NCBI GenBank assembly: GCA_021818505.1 | Contig: JAKADX010000001.1 | Coordinates: forward strand, 175,432-239,431 | DNA length: 64,000 nt | Direction of reading: 5' to 3' | From: Pseudomonadota bacterium | GTDB taxonomy: Bacteria; Pseudomonadota; Alphaproteobacteria; Acetobacterales; Acetobacteraceae | Part shown: positions 53,046-61,865 of the stretch, piece by piece | Layout of the letters: every line of letters starts with the position of its first letter | Numbering within the stretch: position 1 is the stretch's first letter | Position numbers and translations under genes: made by a program | The notes under the pieces: generated by a model | What the model was told of the DNA's origin: nothing | Database searches by the model: none | Seen by the model: only the letters and a program-made list of their open reading frames with translations

Positions 53046-54004
53046 CGCGGCAGCGCCGGCTCCAGCGTCGCCGCGGCGGGGACGCGCAGGGCCGGCCAGA
53101 TGCGCACCTCCAGCGGCCCGCCCACCGCGACCGACGGCTCCGGCGCCAGCCCGGCCTCGCGCAGCAGCCGCCGCATCTCGGCGTCCGAGAACCCCGGCCA
53201 GCGATGCGCCAGCCGCTGCAGGCAGTCGGCGTTGTCGTGGGGCGCGAGGTCGATCACGACAAGCCGCCCGCCCGGCCGCAGCACGCGCGCGGCCTCCGCC
53301 AGCGCCGCCCCCGGCGTCTCGGCGTGGTGCAGCACCATTTGCAGCACCACCGTGTCGAACGACCCGTCCGCCAGCGGCAGGCGGTACATGTCGGCCAGCC
53401 GCACCGTGCAGTGCGCGAAGCCGGCCCGCGCCAGCCGCGCCCGCGCCAGCGCCAGCATCGCCCGGCTGGCATCCACGCCCAGCCCCGCGCCGATGCGCGG
53501 CGCCAGCAGTTCCAGCAGCCGCCCGGTGCCGGTGCCGATATCGAGCAGCCGCCCCAGCCCGCTGCGCGGCAGCAGGTCCAGCAGCGCCCGCTCCACCGCC
53601 TCGGCGGGCAGGCCGAGGGCGCGCATTTCGTCCCACTCCGCCCCGGCGCGGCGGAACGTTTCCGTCGCCTCGCGGGCGCGCTCGGCCAGCACCCGCGCCG
53701 CCTGCCGTGCGTCGCCCGCCAGCCCCGGATCGTCCGGCGGCAGATGTGCCAGGACCGCCTGCACCAGCGCCGCGCCGGGGCTGCCGGCGGGCGGCAGGCC
53801 GTACCAGGCATTGGCGCCCTCGCGCAGCCGCTCCAGCAATCCGGCCTCGTTCAGCAGTCGCAGGTGGCGCGACAGGCGCGGCTGCGACTGGCCGAGGATC
53901 TCGGTGAACTCCGAGACGCAGAACGGCCCCCGCGCAGCGAGCGCAAGGATGCGCAGGCGCGTCGGCTCGGCGATGGCGCGCAGGGCGGCGAGCAGGTCCT
54001 CCAT
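53042..54004 (-). CDS. ArsR-family regulator fused to a SAM-dependent methyltransferase
   Basis: This 320-residue fusion has an ArsR winged helix (about 1-75: AIAEPTRLRILALAARGPFC, VSEFTEILGQSQPRLSRHLR) and a UbiE-like methyltransferase domain (about 145-320: LLDIGTGTGRLLELLAPR, LVVIDLAPHD). Such fusions are typical of Alphaproteobacteria, where they are linked to control of the methionine/SAM cycle (SahR-type). A perfect 8-bp palindrome lies 15 bases upstream of the start. Its coupling with a CDF metal transporter is unusual. Confidence 0.88.
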   Translation of the reverse strand: MEDLLAALRAIAEPTRLRILALAARGPFCVSEFTEILGQSQPRLSRHLRLLNEAGLLERLREGANAWYGLPPAGSPGAALVQAVLAHLPPDDPGLAGDARQAARVLAERAREATETFRRAGAEWDEMRALGLPAEAVERALLDLLPRSGLGRLLDIGTGTGRLLELLAPRIGAGLGVDASRAMLALARARLARAGFAHCTVRLADMYRLPLADGSFDTVVLQMVLHHAETPGAALAEAARVLRPGGRLVVIDLAPHDNADCLQRLAHRWPGFSDAEMRRLLREAGLAPEPSVAVGGPLEVRIWPALRVPAAATLEPALPR

Positions 54005-54018
54005 CCATCGCCCAATCG

Positions 54019-54036
54019 CATAAAGCCCGCTTTATG
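54019..54036. promoter_or_regulatory. Perfect palindrome upstream of the ArsR-methyltransferase gene
   Basis: CATAAAGC and GCTTTATG are exact reverse complements with two bases between them, 15 bases before the ATG and spanning the last codon of the upstream GNAT gene. It is AT-rich compared with its surroundings and fits a dimeric ArsR-type operator, so the fusion probably represses itself and the genes after it. Confidence 0.6.
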
Positions 54037-54559
54037 TCGATGCGGCCGGTATGTCGGAATCGCCCGCGCCGATCGCGCGCTGCATGTAGATCACGTCGAG
54101 CCAGCGACCGAATTTCAGCCCCGCCGCGCGCAGCACGCCGACGCGGGCGAAGCCCAGGCTGGCGTGCACGCCGATGGAGCCGACATTTTCGGAATCACCG
54201 ATCACCGCAACCATCTGGCGGATGCCCGCCGCCTCGGCAATCTCCAGCAGCCGCGCGACCAGTGCCTTGCCCACGCCCTGCCCGCGCACGTCCTGGCGCA
54301 CATAGACTGCGTCCTCGACGCAGAAGCGATAGGCCGAGCGGTCGCGGAACTGGGCGTAATAGGCGTAGCCCAGCACGCCGGTCGCGTCCTCGGCCACCAG
54401 CCAGTGCCCGCGCCGCGCCGCCACCGAATCCAGCCGCGCCGCCATCTCCTCGACCGTCGGCGGCACTTCCTCGAACGTGCCGGTGCCGTGCAGGACGTGG
54501 TGCGCGTAGATGCCCTGGATCTCCGGCACGTCGGCCGGCATCGCCGCACGTATGTGCAT
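54032..54559 (-). CDS. GNAT N-acetyltransferase (Pat/bar-like)
   Basis: This 175-residue acetyltransferase has the pattern of phosphinothricin-type N-acetyltransferases: IRAAMPADVPEIQGIYAHHV at the start, GHWLVAEDATGVLGYAYY, RDRSAYRFCVEDAVYVRQDV, the acetyl-CoA loop QDVRGQGVGKALVARLLEIA and SLGFARVGVLRAAGLKFGRW. Chromosomal members acetylate amino-acid analogues such as methionine sulfoximine. Start ATG at 54559, 14 bases after the amidase stop. Confidence 0.9.
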   Translation of the reverse strand: MHIRAAMPADVPEIQGIYAHHVLHGTGTFEEVPPTVEEMAARLDSVAARRGHWLVAEDATGVLGYAYYAQFRDRSAYRFCVEDAVYVRQDVRGQGVGKALVARLLEIAEAAGIRQMVAVIGDSENVGSIGVHASLGFARVGVLRAAGLKFGRWLDVIYMQRAIGAGDSDIPAAST

Positions 54560-54573
54560 GGCCGTCGCGCTCC

Positions 54574-55779
54574 TTATGGCAGACCCAGAAGCCTGGCCGC
54601 TTCGCGGGCCAGCGCCAGCAGCGCCCTGTCGCGTCCGAACCCTGCTACCAGCGACAGGCCGACAGGCGCGTCGCCATCCGGCATGCGCACCGTCGCCGCC
54701 GGCAGCGTCACCTCCGGCACGCCCGCGAGGCCGGCGAGTGCCGTGACGCCGATGGTGATTTCGCGCACCCGCTCGAACTCCGCCGCCGGAGCGGCTACTT
54801 CCGGCGCCGGCGCCGGGCTGGTCGGATAGACGAGCACCGCACCCCCGGCGAGCAGCGGGCGCAGTCGGGCCTGCACCGCCTGGCGCAGCCGCTGCGCCGC
54901 CGCCACCTGCGCCGCCGTGATCTCGCTGGCCGCGCGGAACCGCCCTGCCACCGGCGGACTGAGTGCCGGCTTGGTCTCGGTGATCCAGGGGCCATGCGCG
55001 GTCCACGCCTCGTCGCCTGAGACGGCGCGATAGGCGGCGTAGAACGCGGCCACCCCCTCGGGCATCAGTTCGATCGGCAATGCCGGACCGAACAACGGCG
55101 CCAGCCGCTCCAACGCCGGGCCCAACGCCGCCACGACCGCCGGGTCGGCGTTCGCCCACGGCTCGACAACGCGCAGCAGCGGCCCCGACAGCCGCCCGCT
55201 CTCGCCCGGCAGCAGCACGCTGCCGACACGCTCGAGCAACCCGGCCTCGCGGGTGAACCAGCCCGGCGTATCGAGGCTCGGCGCCAGCGGGATCGTGCCG
55301 GCCAGCGAAATCGCGCCCTGCGTCGGACGCAAGCCGTAGAGGCCACAGTAACTCGCCGGAATGCGCACCGACCCGCCGGTGTCCGAGCCGAGCGCCAGGG
55401 GCACGATGCCGCCGGCAACCGCCGCGACCGAGCCGCAACTCGACCCGCCGGGCAGGCGCGCCGGCACGCGCGGGTTGCGCGGCGTGCCGTGCCACGGGTT
55501 TTCCCCGGTCAGGCCGAAGGCGAGTTCGACCGTTTTGGTCTTGCCGACCACGTGCGCGCCGGCAGCGAGCAGCGCCGCGACCACGGGCGCGGTGCCGGCC
55601 GCCGGGGGATGCGTGCGCGCCCAGTCGGGATTGCCACCGGTGGTCACGACCCCGGCAATGTCGAACAGGTCCTTCACCGCGAACGCAACCCCGTCCAGCG
55701 GCCCGCTGCCCGTTGGCGCGTGAGTCGCGCGTGGCCCGGGCACGAAGGCGCCGAAGGCGTCGTCCTGCGGTTGGCTCAT
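54574..55779 (-). CDS. Amidase (amidase signature family)
   Basis: This 401-residue hydrolase has the Ser-cisSer-Lys catalytic triad: the Lys in GVAFAVKDLFDIAG, GGSSCGSVAAVAGGIVPLAL (the cis-Ser) and GSDTGGSVRIPASYCGLYGL (nucleophile Ser). At about 400 residues it is shorter than GatA (about 480), lacking part of the helical insert, as in stand-alone amidases. The substrate is unknown. It is the first gene of a minus-strand block of six genes. Confidence 0.9.
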   Translation of the reverse strand: MSQPQDDAFGAFVPGPRATHAPTGSGPLDGVAFAVKDLFDIAGVVTTGGNPDWARTHPPAAGTAPVVAALLAAGAHVVGKTKTVELAFGLTGENPWHGTPRNPRVPARLPGGSSCGSVAAVAGGIVPLALGSDTGGSVRIPASYCGLYGLRPTQGAISLAGTIPLAPSLDTPGWFTREAGLLERVGSVLLPGESGRLSGPLLRVVEPWANADPAVVAALGPALERLAPLFGPALPIELMPEGVAAFYAAYRAVSGDEAWTAHGPWITETKPALSPPVAGRFRAASEITAAQVAAAQRLRQAVQARLRPLLAGGAVLVYPTSPAPAPEVAAPAAEFERVREITIGVTALAGLAGVPEVTLPAATVRMPDGDAPVGLSLVAGFGRDRALLALAREAARLLGLP

Positions 55780-56342
55780 TCCCTGCTCCTTTCGGTGGGC
55801 TGCGTCGCCCGAAACGTCTCATTGCCGACTGCGGCATCACCCAAGCCTATCCCGATGTGGCCGAACCGCAAGGACCGCCGATCCCGGCAGGGCCAGTCAA
55901 AGGAATCCCGGTAGATCCGTGACCGGGCAACATGCGGGCGTAAGTCTGGCAAGCGCATTGGCCCTTTATAATGCTCGCTCAATGGATAAAAACACGTTCC
56001 CGAACGATTGCGAATAACTGGCGCGGCAGTTGTGGAGGAATGATGACGGCCGGCCGAACCGGCATCGGCATTTTGCGGTTCCATCGCTCGCGCCGCCGTG
56101 ATAGGCAGCCGCGCCTGACGTGATCTGTGCGGCCCCGAGCGGGGTGCTCACGCGTCGGGGCTCCGGCGTTTCCCCGATACCGGGCCGCGAGGGAAGTGTG
56201 ATAGAAAGCCGTTTCGTCATCCGCACCTGCCCGGCAGCGGCGCGGGATGCGCGCCGGAACGTGCGATTGCGTGGCGGGAGCGCGCGAACCGGCGGAGCAT
56301 TCCGCCGGCGCCGCGCCCAGCCGTCGAAGGAGGTTTGATACT
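55780..56342. other. 563-bp intergenic region upstream of the type I secretion genes
   Basis: No convincing gene was found. A TATAAT hexamer (55967-55972) lies in the only AT-rich patch, but no good -35 box is at the usual distance. A strong AAGGAGG ribosome-binding site (56327-56333) is 9 bases before the GTG start of the ABC transporter gene. The rest is GC-rich, and the amidase promoter must lie in its first part. Confidence 0.45.
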
Positions 56343-58586
56343 GTGAATTCGACGCAAGCGACGACCGAGGCCGCGCCGCCCACCGCAAAGCCCGCCGGCC
56401 CCGACGACGCGCTGGAGGCGCGGCTGCTGGCGATCGAGGCCGCGGCCCGCTTCCACAACGTCGAACTGGACCGCGAGGAACTGCGCTATCGCCGCGGGAC
56501 GCAGCCCGAGCCGGCGGCGCTCGTCGCCTGGGTGCGCGATGGCGGGCTGTGGGCGAAGGCCGTTCGGATGCGCTTCGGCCAGTTGCTGAAGATCGAGGTC
56601 GCCTCGCCGGTGATCCTGCTGCTGCGCGACGGCAGCGCCGCGATCCTGACCACCGCCGATCCGGCGCGCAACATCGTCTGGCTCAAGGACCCCCGCGCGC
56701 CCTCCTCCGACCCGCCGGTGGCGGTGGATGAGTTGCGGCTGTCGCAGGTCTGGTCGGGCGAGACGCTGCTGATCCGGGCCATCCGCGACCTCACCGACGA
56801 GAACGCTCCGTTCAGCTTCCTGTGGGTATGGGGGGTCGTCCGCCACGAGCACAAGCTGCTGCGCGACATGTTCTTCGGCTCGTTCGCGCTGTCGCTGCTG
56901 ACGCTGGTGCCGCCGCTGATCGTGATGACCACGCTGAATCGGGTGCTGACGTATCGCAGCGTCTCCACCCTGGCCCTGGTCGGCATCTTTTTCACCATCG
57001 CGCTGCTGTACGAGACGCTGCTGAACTACACGCGGCGCAAGATCATCTATGTCGTCGGCGCCCGCGTCGATGCCAAGATCAGCCTGCACATCTTCAAGCG
57101 GATGCTGCGCCTGCCGCTCGATTTCTTCGAGAAGCAGCAGGCCGGCGAGATCACCTACAAAATCAACCAGGTCAACAAGATCCGCGACTTCCTGACCGGC
57201 AAGATGATGAGCACCATGCTCGACATGGTGGCGCTGCTGGTGCTGATCCCGGTCATTTTCGTGATGCAGCCGACGCTCGCGTGGATCACGCTGGTTTGCG
57301 CCGGGCTGATCGCGCTGATCATCATGATCTTCATGGGGCCGGTCAGCCGCGCGATCGGCCGCTGGATCCAGGCCGAGACGCAAAAGAGCAGCGTGCTGGT
57401 GGAAACGCTGCACGGCATCCGCACCGTCAAGTCGCTGGCGCTGGAGCCGCAGCAGCGCGACCTTTGGGACCGCCGCACCGCGACCTCGGTTCAGCTCAAG
57501 CTCGAAGCCTCCGACCTCGCCAACTGGCCGCAGACGCTGGTCAACCCGCTGGAAGGCGTGATGAGCCGCGGCGTCGTGCTGCTCGGGGCATTGCTCGCCA
57601 TCACCACGCCGGGGAGCGTGGATCCCGGCACGCTGATCGGCTTCATGATGATCGCCGGCCGCGTCGCCGCACCGCTGATCGGCATCGCGCGGCTGATGGA
57701 CGATCTGCAGGAGGTGCGGCTGGCCGTCGGCTTCGTCCAGTCGGTCATCAACAACAAGCCCGAGTCCGCCAACCCGTCGGCCGGGCTGCGTCCGAAGATC
57801 GAGGGCGCGCTGCAGTTCAACGGGGTCAACTACACCTATCCCGGCACCAAGGCGCGCGCACTCGACGGTGTCACGTTCGAGGTGCCGGTCGGCACCATGC
57901 TCGGGCTAGTCGGCAAGAGCGGCTCGGGCAAATCCACCATCGCGCGATTGATGCAGGGCATCACCCGTGACTACGAGGGCTACCTCAAGCTCGACGGCAC
58001 CGACCTGCGCGAGATCAACCTCGCGCATCTACGCCGCAATCTCGGCGTGGTGCTCCAGGAAAACTTCCTGTTCCGCGGCACCATCCGCGAAAACATCATC
58101 GCCGGCCGTCCGGGCCTGACGCTGACCGATGCGGTGCGCGCCGCGCGCCTTGCCGGGGCCGAGGAATTCATCGAGCGAATGCCGAACGGCTACGAAACCT
58201 GGATCGAGGAAGGCTCGCCCAACCTTTCCGGCGGGCAGCGGCAGCGGCTGGCGATTGCGCGCGCGCTGATCCACGACCCCCGCCTGCTGATCCTCGACGA
58301 GGCGACCAGCGCGCTCGACCCCGAGAGCGAGGCGCTGGTGAACGCGAACCTCACGCGCATCGGCAAGGGGCGAACGATGGTGATCGTCTCGCACCGCCTC
58401 ACGTCACTGACCGATTGCGACCAGATTCTGGTGCTGGAAAAGGGCAAGGTTCTCGACATGGCGCCGCACTCGGTGCTGCTGGAACGCTGCTCGGTGTACC
58501 GCCAGCTCTGGCTGCAGCAGAACCGGCACCTGGAGAGGCCAGCGCCACCGCGCGGCGGCGTCGCGGTGCTGGCGCAGGGAGACTGA
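56343..58586 (+). CDS. Type I secretion ABC transporter (HlyB-like, inactive C39-like domain)
   Basis: This 747-residue inner-membrane exporter has three parts. The N-terminal C39-like domain (about 20-130) lacks the catalytic Cys, as in HlyB, where it acts as a substrate receptor. The membrane domain (about 165-470) has about six helices (DMFFGSFALSLLTLVPPLIV, TYRSVSTLALVGIFF). The ATPase domain (about 490-730) has Walker A GKSGSGKST, signature LSGGQRQR and Walker B LLILDEATSALD. GTG start at 56343 is set by AAGGAGG. It is followed by its HlyD partner; a TolC-type protein and the substrate are not in the window. Confidence 0.93.
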   Translation: MNSTQATTEAAPPTAKPAGPDDALEARLLAIEAAARFHNVELDREELRYRRGTQPEPAALVAWVRDGGLWAKAVRMRFGQLLKIEVASPVILLLRDGSAAILTTADPARNIVWLKDPRAPSSDPPVAVDELRLSQVWSGETLLIRAIRDLTDENAPFSFLWVWGVVRHEHKLLRDMFFGSFALSLLTLVPPLIVMTTLNRVLTYRSVSTLALVGIFFTIALLYETLLNYTRRKIIYVVGARVDAKISLHIFKRMLRLPLDFFEKQQAGEITYKINQVNKIRDFLTGKMMSTMLDMVALLVLIPVIFVMQPTLAWITLVCAGLIALIIMIFMGPVSRAIGRWIQAETQKSSVLVETLHGIRTVKSLALEPQQRDLWDRRTATSVQLKLEASDLANWPQTLVNPLEGVMSRGVVLLGALLAITTPGSVDPGTLIGFMMIAGRVAAPLIGIARLMDDLQEVRLAVGFVQSVINNKPESANPSAGLRPKIEGALQFNGVNYTYPGTKARALDGVTFEVPVGTMLGLVGKSGSGKSTIARLMQGITRDYEGYLKLDGTDLREINLAHLRRNLGVVLQENFLFRGTIRENIIAGRPGLTLTDAVRAARLAGAEEFIERMPNGYETWIEEGSPNLSGGQRQRLAIARALIHDPRLLILDEATSALDPESEALVNANLTRIGKGRTMVIVSHRLTSLTDCDQILVLEKGKVLDMAPHSVLLERCSVYRQLWLQQNRHLERPAPPRGGVAVLAQGD

Positions 58587-58589
58587 GCG

Positions 58590-60035
58590 ATGGCGAAGAA
58601 CCTGATGCGCGTGCGTCCCGCCGGTGGGGCGATGGCGCTGGCCGCCGGCGGCGACGATCACGCGACCACGCAGGCGGTGCTGGAATTCCAGTCGCCGACG
58701 CTCACACTGATCTCGAAGCCCGCGTCGTTCTCGGCGCGCATGACGACGTGGCTTCTCTCAAGCCTCGTCGTCGCCACCTTCGTCGTGTTCGGCATCGTAC
58801 CGGTTGACCGGCTGGTGAGCGCACCGGCGGTGATCCTGGCGCAGTCGCCCAACGTCATCGTGCAACCGCTGGAAACCGCAATCGTGCGCAGCATTCTCGT
58901 CAAGGAAGGCGAGACGGTAAAGAAGGGGCAGTTGCTGGCGCAGCTCGACCCGACCTTCGCGCGCAGCGACGACAAGGCCACCACGGCGCAGATGGAAAGC
59001 CTGCGCGCCCAGGTCGCGCGCATGAAGGCGGAGCTGCACAACCAGCCCTACGTCTCCGACGGTTCGCAATATAGCCAGCTCGAAGAACTGGCCTATCTGC
59101 AGCACCATCAGCAGTTCGTCTTTACCATCGAGGACTATAATCAGAAGATCGCGAGCCTGCAGGCCAAAGTGGCGCAGGCCGAGGCGGACGTGTCCAGCCT
59201 GACACGGCAGGTCAGCAAGCTCGAATCGGTGGAGAACATCCGCAAGCAGCTTGAGAAGATGCAGGTCGGCAGCAAGCTCAACACCTACCAGGCCGAGCTT
59301 GACCGCGAGTCCGGCGCGCAGAAGCTGGAGGATGCCAAGCAGGCGCTGATCGGCGCCAGACGCGACCTCGCCAGCATGATCGCCGAGCGCGACAGTTGGC
59401 AGCACCAGTGGTACGCCGACCTGCAGACGCAGGAGAGCCAGCAGGAGCGTCTGCTGTCCGACATGGAGGGGCAGGCGACCAAGAACGCGCTGCGCAGCCA
59501 GTTGGTCGAGATGCGCGCGCCGGCGGATTCGATCGTGCTCAGCGTCTCGCGCGTCGCCCCCGGCACCGTGCTGCAATCGGGCACGCAGTTGATGACGACG
59601 GTGCCCGTCGATGCGCCGCTGGAGGTGGTCGGCATGATCGACGGCGGCGATTCCGGTTTCGTAAAACCCGGCGATCCGGTGTCGATCAAGTTCGACACGC
59701 TGCCCTATGACCGCTACGGCTACGCGATGGGGCACGTGACGCGCATCAGCGCCGACAGCTTCACCGACCCGACCCAGGGCCAGATCAATCCGCAGAACAC
59801 GGCGCCGAACATTTCGCCCAGCGCGCCGCAGAACAACGGGACGTCGCCCGTTTATTACTATCGCGTGTTCGTGGCGATCGACCAGATGAAGCTGCGCAAC
59901 CCGCCGCCCAGCTTCAGCGTCAAGCCGGGCATGCCGCTGGAGATCGACATCAAGGTTGGCGCGCGCACGGTGCTGCAGTACCTGTTTGACAAGTTCATTC
60001 CGTTCCTGCAGGGCGGCGCGCATGAGCCGGCATGA
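58590..60035 (+). CDS. HlyD-family periplasmic adaptor subunit
   Basis: This 481-residue membrane fusion protein joins the ABC transporter to an outer-membrane channel. One membrane helix (about 50-72) follows a short cytosolic tail. It then has a half-lipoyl strand (VIVQPLETAIVRSILVKEGE, VKKGQLLAQLDPTFARSDDK), a long coiled-coil (about 130-290) and the second half-lipoyl (VEMRAPADSIVLSVSRVAPG), ending with PFSVKPGMPLEIDIKVG-like residues. It starts 3 bases after the transporter stop. Confidence 0.92.
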   Translation: MAKNLMRVRPAGGAMALAAGGDDHATTQAVLEFQSPTLTLISKPASFSARMTTWLLSSLVVATFVVFGIVPVDRLVSAPAVILAQSPNVIVQPLETAIVRSILVKEGETVKKGQLLAQLDPTFARSDDKATTAQMESLRAQVARMKAELHNQPYVSDGSQYSQLEELAYLQHHQQFVFTIEDYNQKIASLQAKVAQAEADVSSLTRQVSKLESVENIRKQLEKMQVGSKLNTYQAELDRESGAQKLEDAKQALIGARRDLASMIAERDSWQHQWYADLQTQESQQERLLSDMEGQATKNALRSQLVEMRAPADSIVLSVSRVAPGTVLQSGTQLMTTVPVDAPLEVVGMIDGGDSGFVKPGDPVSIKFDTLPYDRYGYAMGHVTRISADSFTDPTQGQINPQNTAPNISPSAPQNNGTSPVYYYRVFVAIDQMKLRNPPPSFSVKPGMPLEIDIKVGARTVLQYLFDKFIPFLQGGAHEPA

Positions 60036-60065
60036 ACCGCCGCGCGCCGGCGGAGGACTGAGACG

Positions 60066-61865
60066 GTGGCGGGTCTGATCGGACGGCTGGCGAGCTTCGG
60101 TTCTGCCGGCGGGGCGCTCAAGCGGGCACGCCGGCTGATCGAGGCGGGCAACCGCGCGGACGCGTTTCCCCTCCTCGCCAAAGCAGCGCGGTCCGGGATC
60201 GCCGAGGCCGAATACCTCGTCGGGCGCGCCTATCTGGAGGCGGCCGGTGTGCCACCGAGCGCGCAGGAGGCGGCTCGCTGGCTGGAGCGCGCGGCCGAGC
60301 GCGGCTATGTCGATGCGCAGTCGCTGCTCGGCGCGCTCTACATGCACGGCGTCAGCGGCGCGACCGAGCAGCAGGCCGCGCCTGCCGGTGCGGCGCTGTT
60401 CGCGGCGGCGGCGGCCGGCGGCGTCAAGCCGGATTTCGCGCGCGCGGCGCACTGGGCGCGCCGCGCGGCGGAGGGCGGCTCGGGCGACGGACAGGCGCTG
60501 CTCGGTTATATCCTGACCTCCGGCCCCGACTCCCTGCGCGACCTGCCCCAGGCCGAGGAGTGGTATCGCAAATCCGCCGCCGCCAACTGCCCGCAGGGGC
60601 AACTCGGCTACGGCATGGCGCTGATGCGCCGCGCTCAGACCGCCGAGGATCAGGCAGCGGGGGCTGCGCAACTGGCGCGCGCCGCGGACTCCGGCCTGCC
60701 GACGGCGCAGTACCTGCTCGGCGTCGCGACGCTGTTCGGCCAGGGCGTTCCGAAGGACGAGGCGCGCGCGGCCGACCTGTTCCGGCAGGCTGCGCAGAAG
60801 GGGGTGCGCTCGGCGCAGGCCCGCTATGGGCTGGCGCTGTTGGAGGGCCGCGGCGTTGCCCGCGACGTGCAGGAAGCGGAGTCGTGGCTGCGTCGCGCCG
60901 GCCTGGCCGGCGACCCAGAGGCGGCTGCGCTGGTCGGCGACCTCTACGCGCGCGGCGGCGAGTTGCCGCCCAACCATACGGAGGCCGCGGTCTGGTTCCG
61001 CCGCGCCGCCGAGGCCGGGCATAAGACAGCGGCCCGCGCGCTCGGCCTGCTGCACCTGACCGGCTCGGGCGTGCCGCGCGACCCGACGGAGGCGGCGCGC
61101 TGGTTCCGCGTCTCCGCTGAGGCCGGCGACACCCAGTCCCGCCACGACCTCGCCGCGCTGGTGCTGCAGGGCAAGGCGGAGCCGGACGACGCCAAGCGCA
61201 CGCGCGAATGGTTCGAGCAGGCAGCGACAGCGGGCGACCTGGTCGCGGCCTACAACTATGGCATCTGCCTCGCCGAGGGAGTGGGTATCGCCCGCGACGA
61301 CGCCCAGGCCGCGCAGTGGCTGCGCCGCGCCGCCGACGGCGTGGTCAACGCGCAGTACTGGTACGGGCGGATGCTCGCCGAAGGCCGTGGCGTGGACGCG
61401 AATGCCGAGGAAGGCCGGACCTGGATCGCGCGCGCGGCGGAGTCCGGCATGGTCGATGCGCAGGTGGCGCTGGCCGAGATGATGGTGAACGGCCGCGGCG
61501 GCGCGCGCGACCATCCGGCGGCGCTGGCGCTGTTCCAGAAGGCGGCGAATCACGGCCACGTCGGTGCCATGTTCGCGCTCGGCGCGATGTATGGCGGCGG
61601 CCATGACGTGCCGTGGGACCGCCCGGCAGCGCAGACTTGGTTCCGCGCCGCCGCCGAGCGCGGCCATGCCCACGCGCAGATGATGCTGGGCCGCTACCTC
61701 ACCCGCGGCCTCGCCGGCACGGTCGATCACGCCGAGGCGCGGATCTGGCTGGAACGCGCGCTGGCACAGGGGCTGGAGGAGGCGCGCGGCGACCTCGCCG
61801 CCCTGCCCGCCCCTCCGCCTCCTGCGGCCGAGGCGGCGCCGCCGGCGCCGGCGATGGCGCGCTGA
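60066..61865 (+). CDS. Sel1-like repeat protein (599 aa)
   Basis: The protein is built almost wholly of about 13 Sel1-type repeats of 36 residues (typical unit: DPTEAARWFRVSAEAGDTQS followed by a short helix). Repeats form alpha-solenoids that hold other proteins together. There is no signal peptide or membrane helix, so it is probably cytosolic. It sits between the secretion genes and a large glycosyltransferase, so it may assemble the secretion or glycosylation machinery. Start GTG at 60066 follows GGCGGAGGA. Confidence 0.88.
   Translation: MAGLIGRLASFGSAGGALKRARRLIEAGNRADAFPLLAKAARSGIAEAEYLVGRAYLEAAGVPPSAQEAARWLERAAERGYVDAQSLLGALYMHGVSGATEQQAAPAGAALFAAAAAGGVKPDFARAAHWARRAAEGGSGDGQALLGYILTSGPDSLRDLPQAEEWYRKSAAANCPQGQLGYGMALMRRAQTAEDQAAGAAQLARAADSGLPTAQYLLGVATLFGQGVPKDEARAADLFRQAAQKGVRSAQARYGLALLEGRGVARDVQEAESWLRRAGLAGDPEAAALVGDLYARGGELPPNHTEAAVWFRRAAEAGHKTAARALGLLHLTGSGVPRDPTEAARWFRVSAEAGDTQSRHDLAALVLQGKAEPDDAKRTREWFEQAATAGDLVAAYNYGICLAEGVGIARDDAQAAQWLRRAADGVVNAQYWYGRMLAEGRGVDANAEEGRTWIARAAESGMVDAQVALAEMMVNGRGGARDHPAALALFQKAANHGHVGAMFALGAMYGGGHDVPWDRPAAQTWFRAAAERGHAHAQMMLGRYLTRGLAGTVDHAEARIWLERALAQGLEEARGDLAALPAPPPPAAEAAPPAPAMAR

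Noticed and set aside
55967-55972. TATAAT box as the promoter of the secretion genes
   Set aside because: No acceptable -35 hexamer lies at 16-18 bases, and the start codon is more than 370 bases away.
56043-56123. 26-codon open frame after GGAGGA in the region before the secretion genes
   Set aside because: The ribosome-binding site is only 4 bases from the ATG, the peptide is Arg-rich and shows no attenuator-like structure. Chance is more likely.
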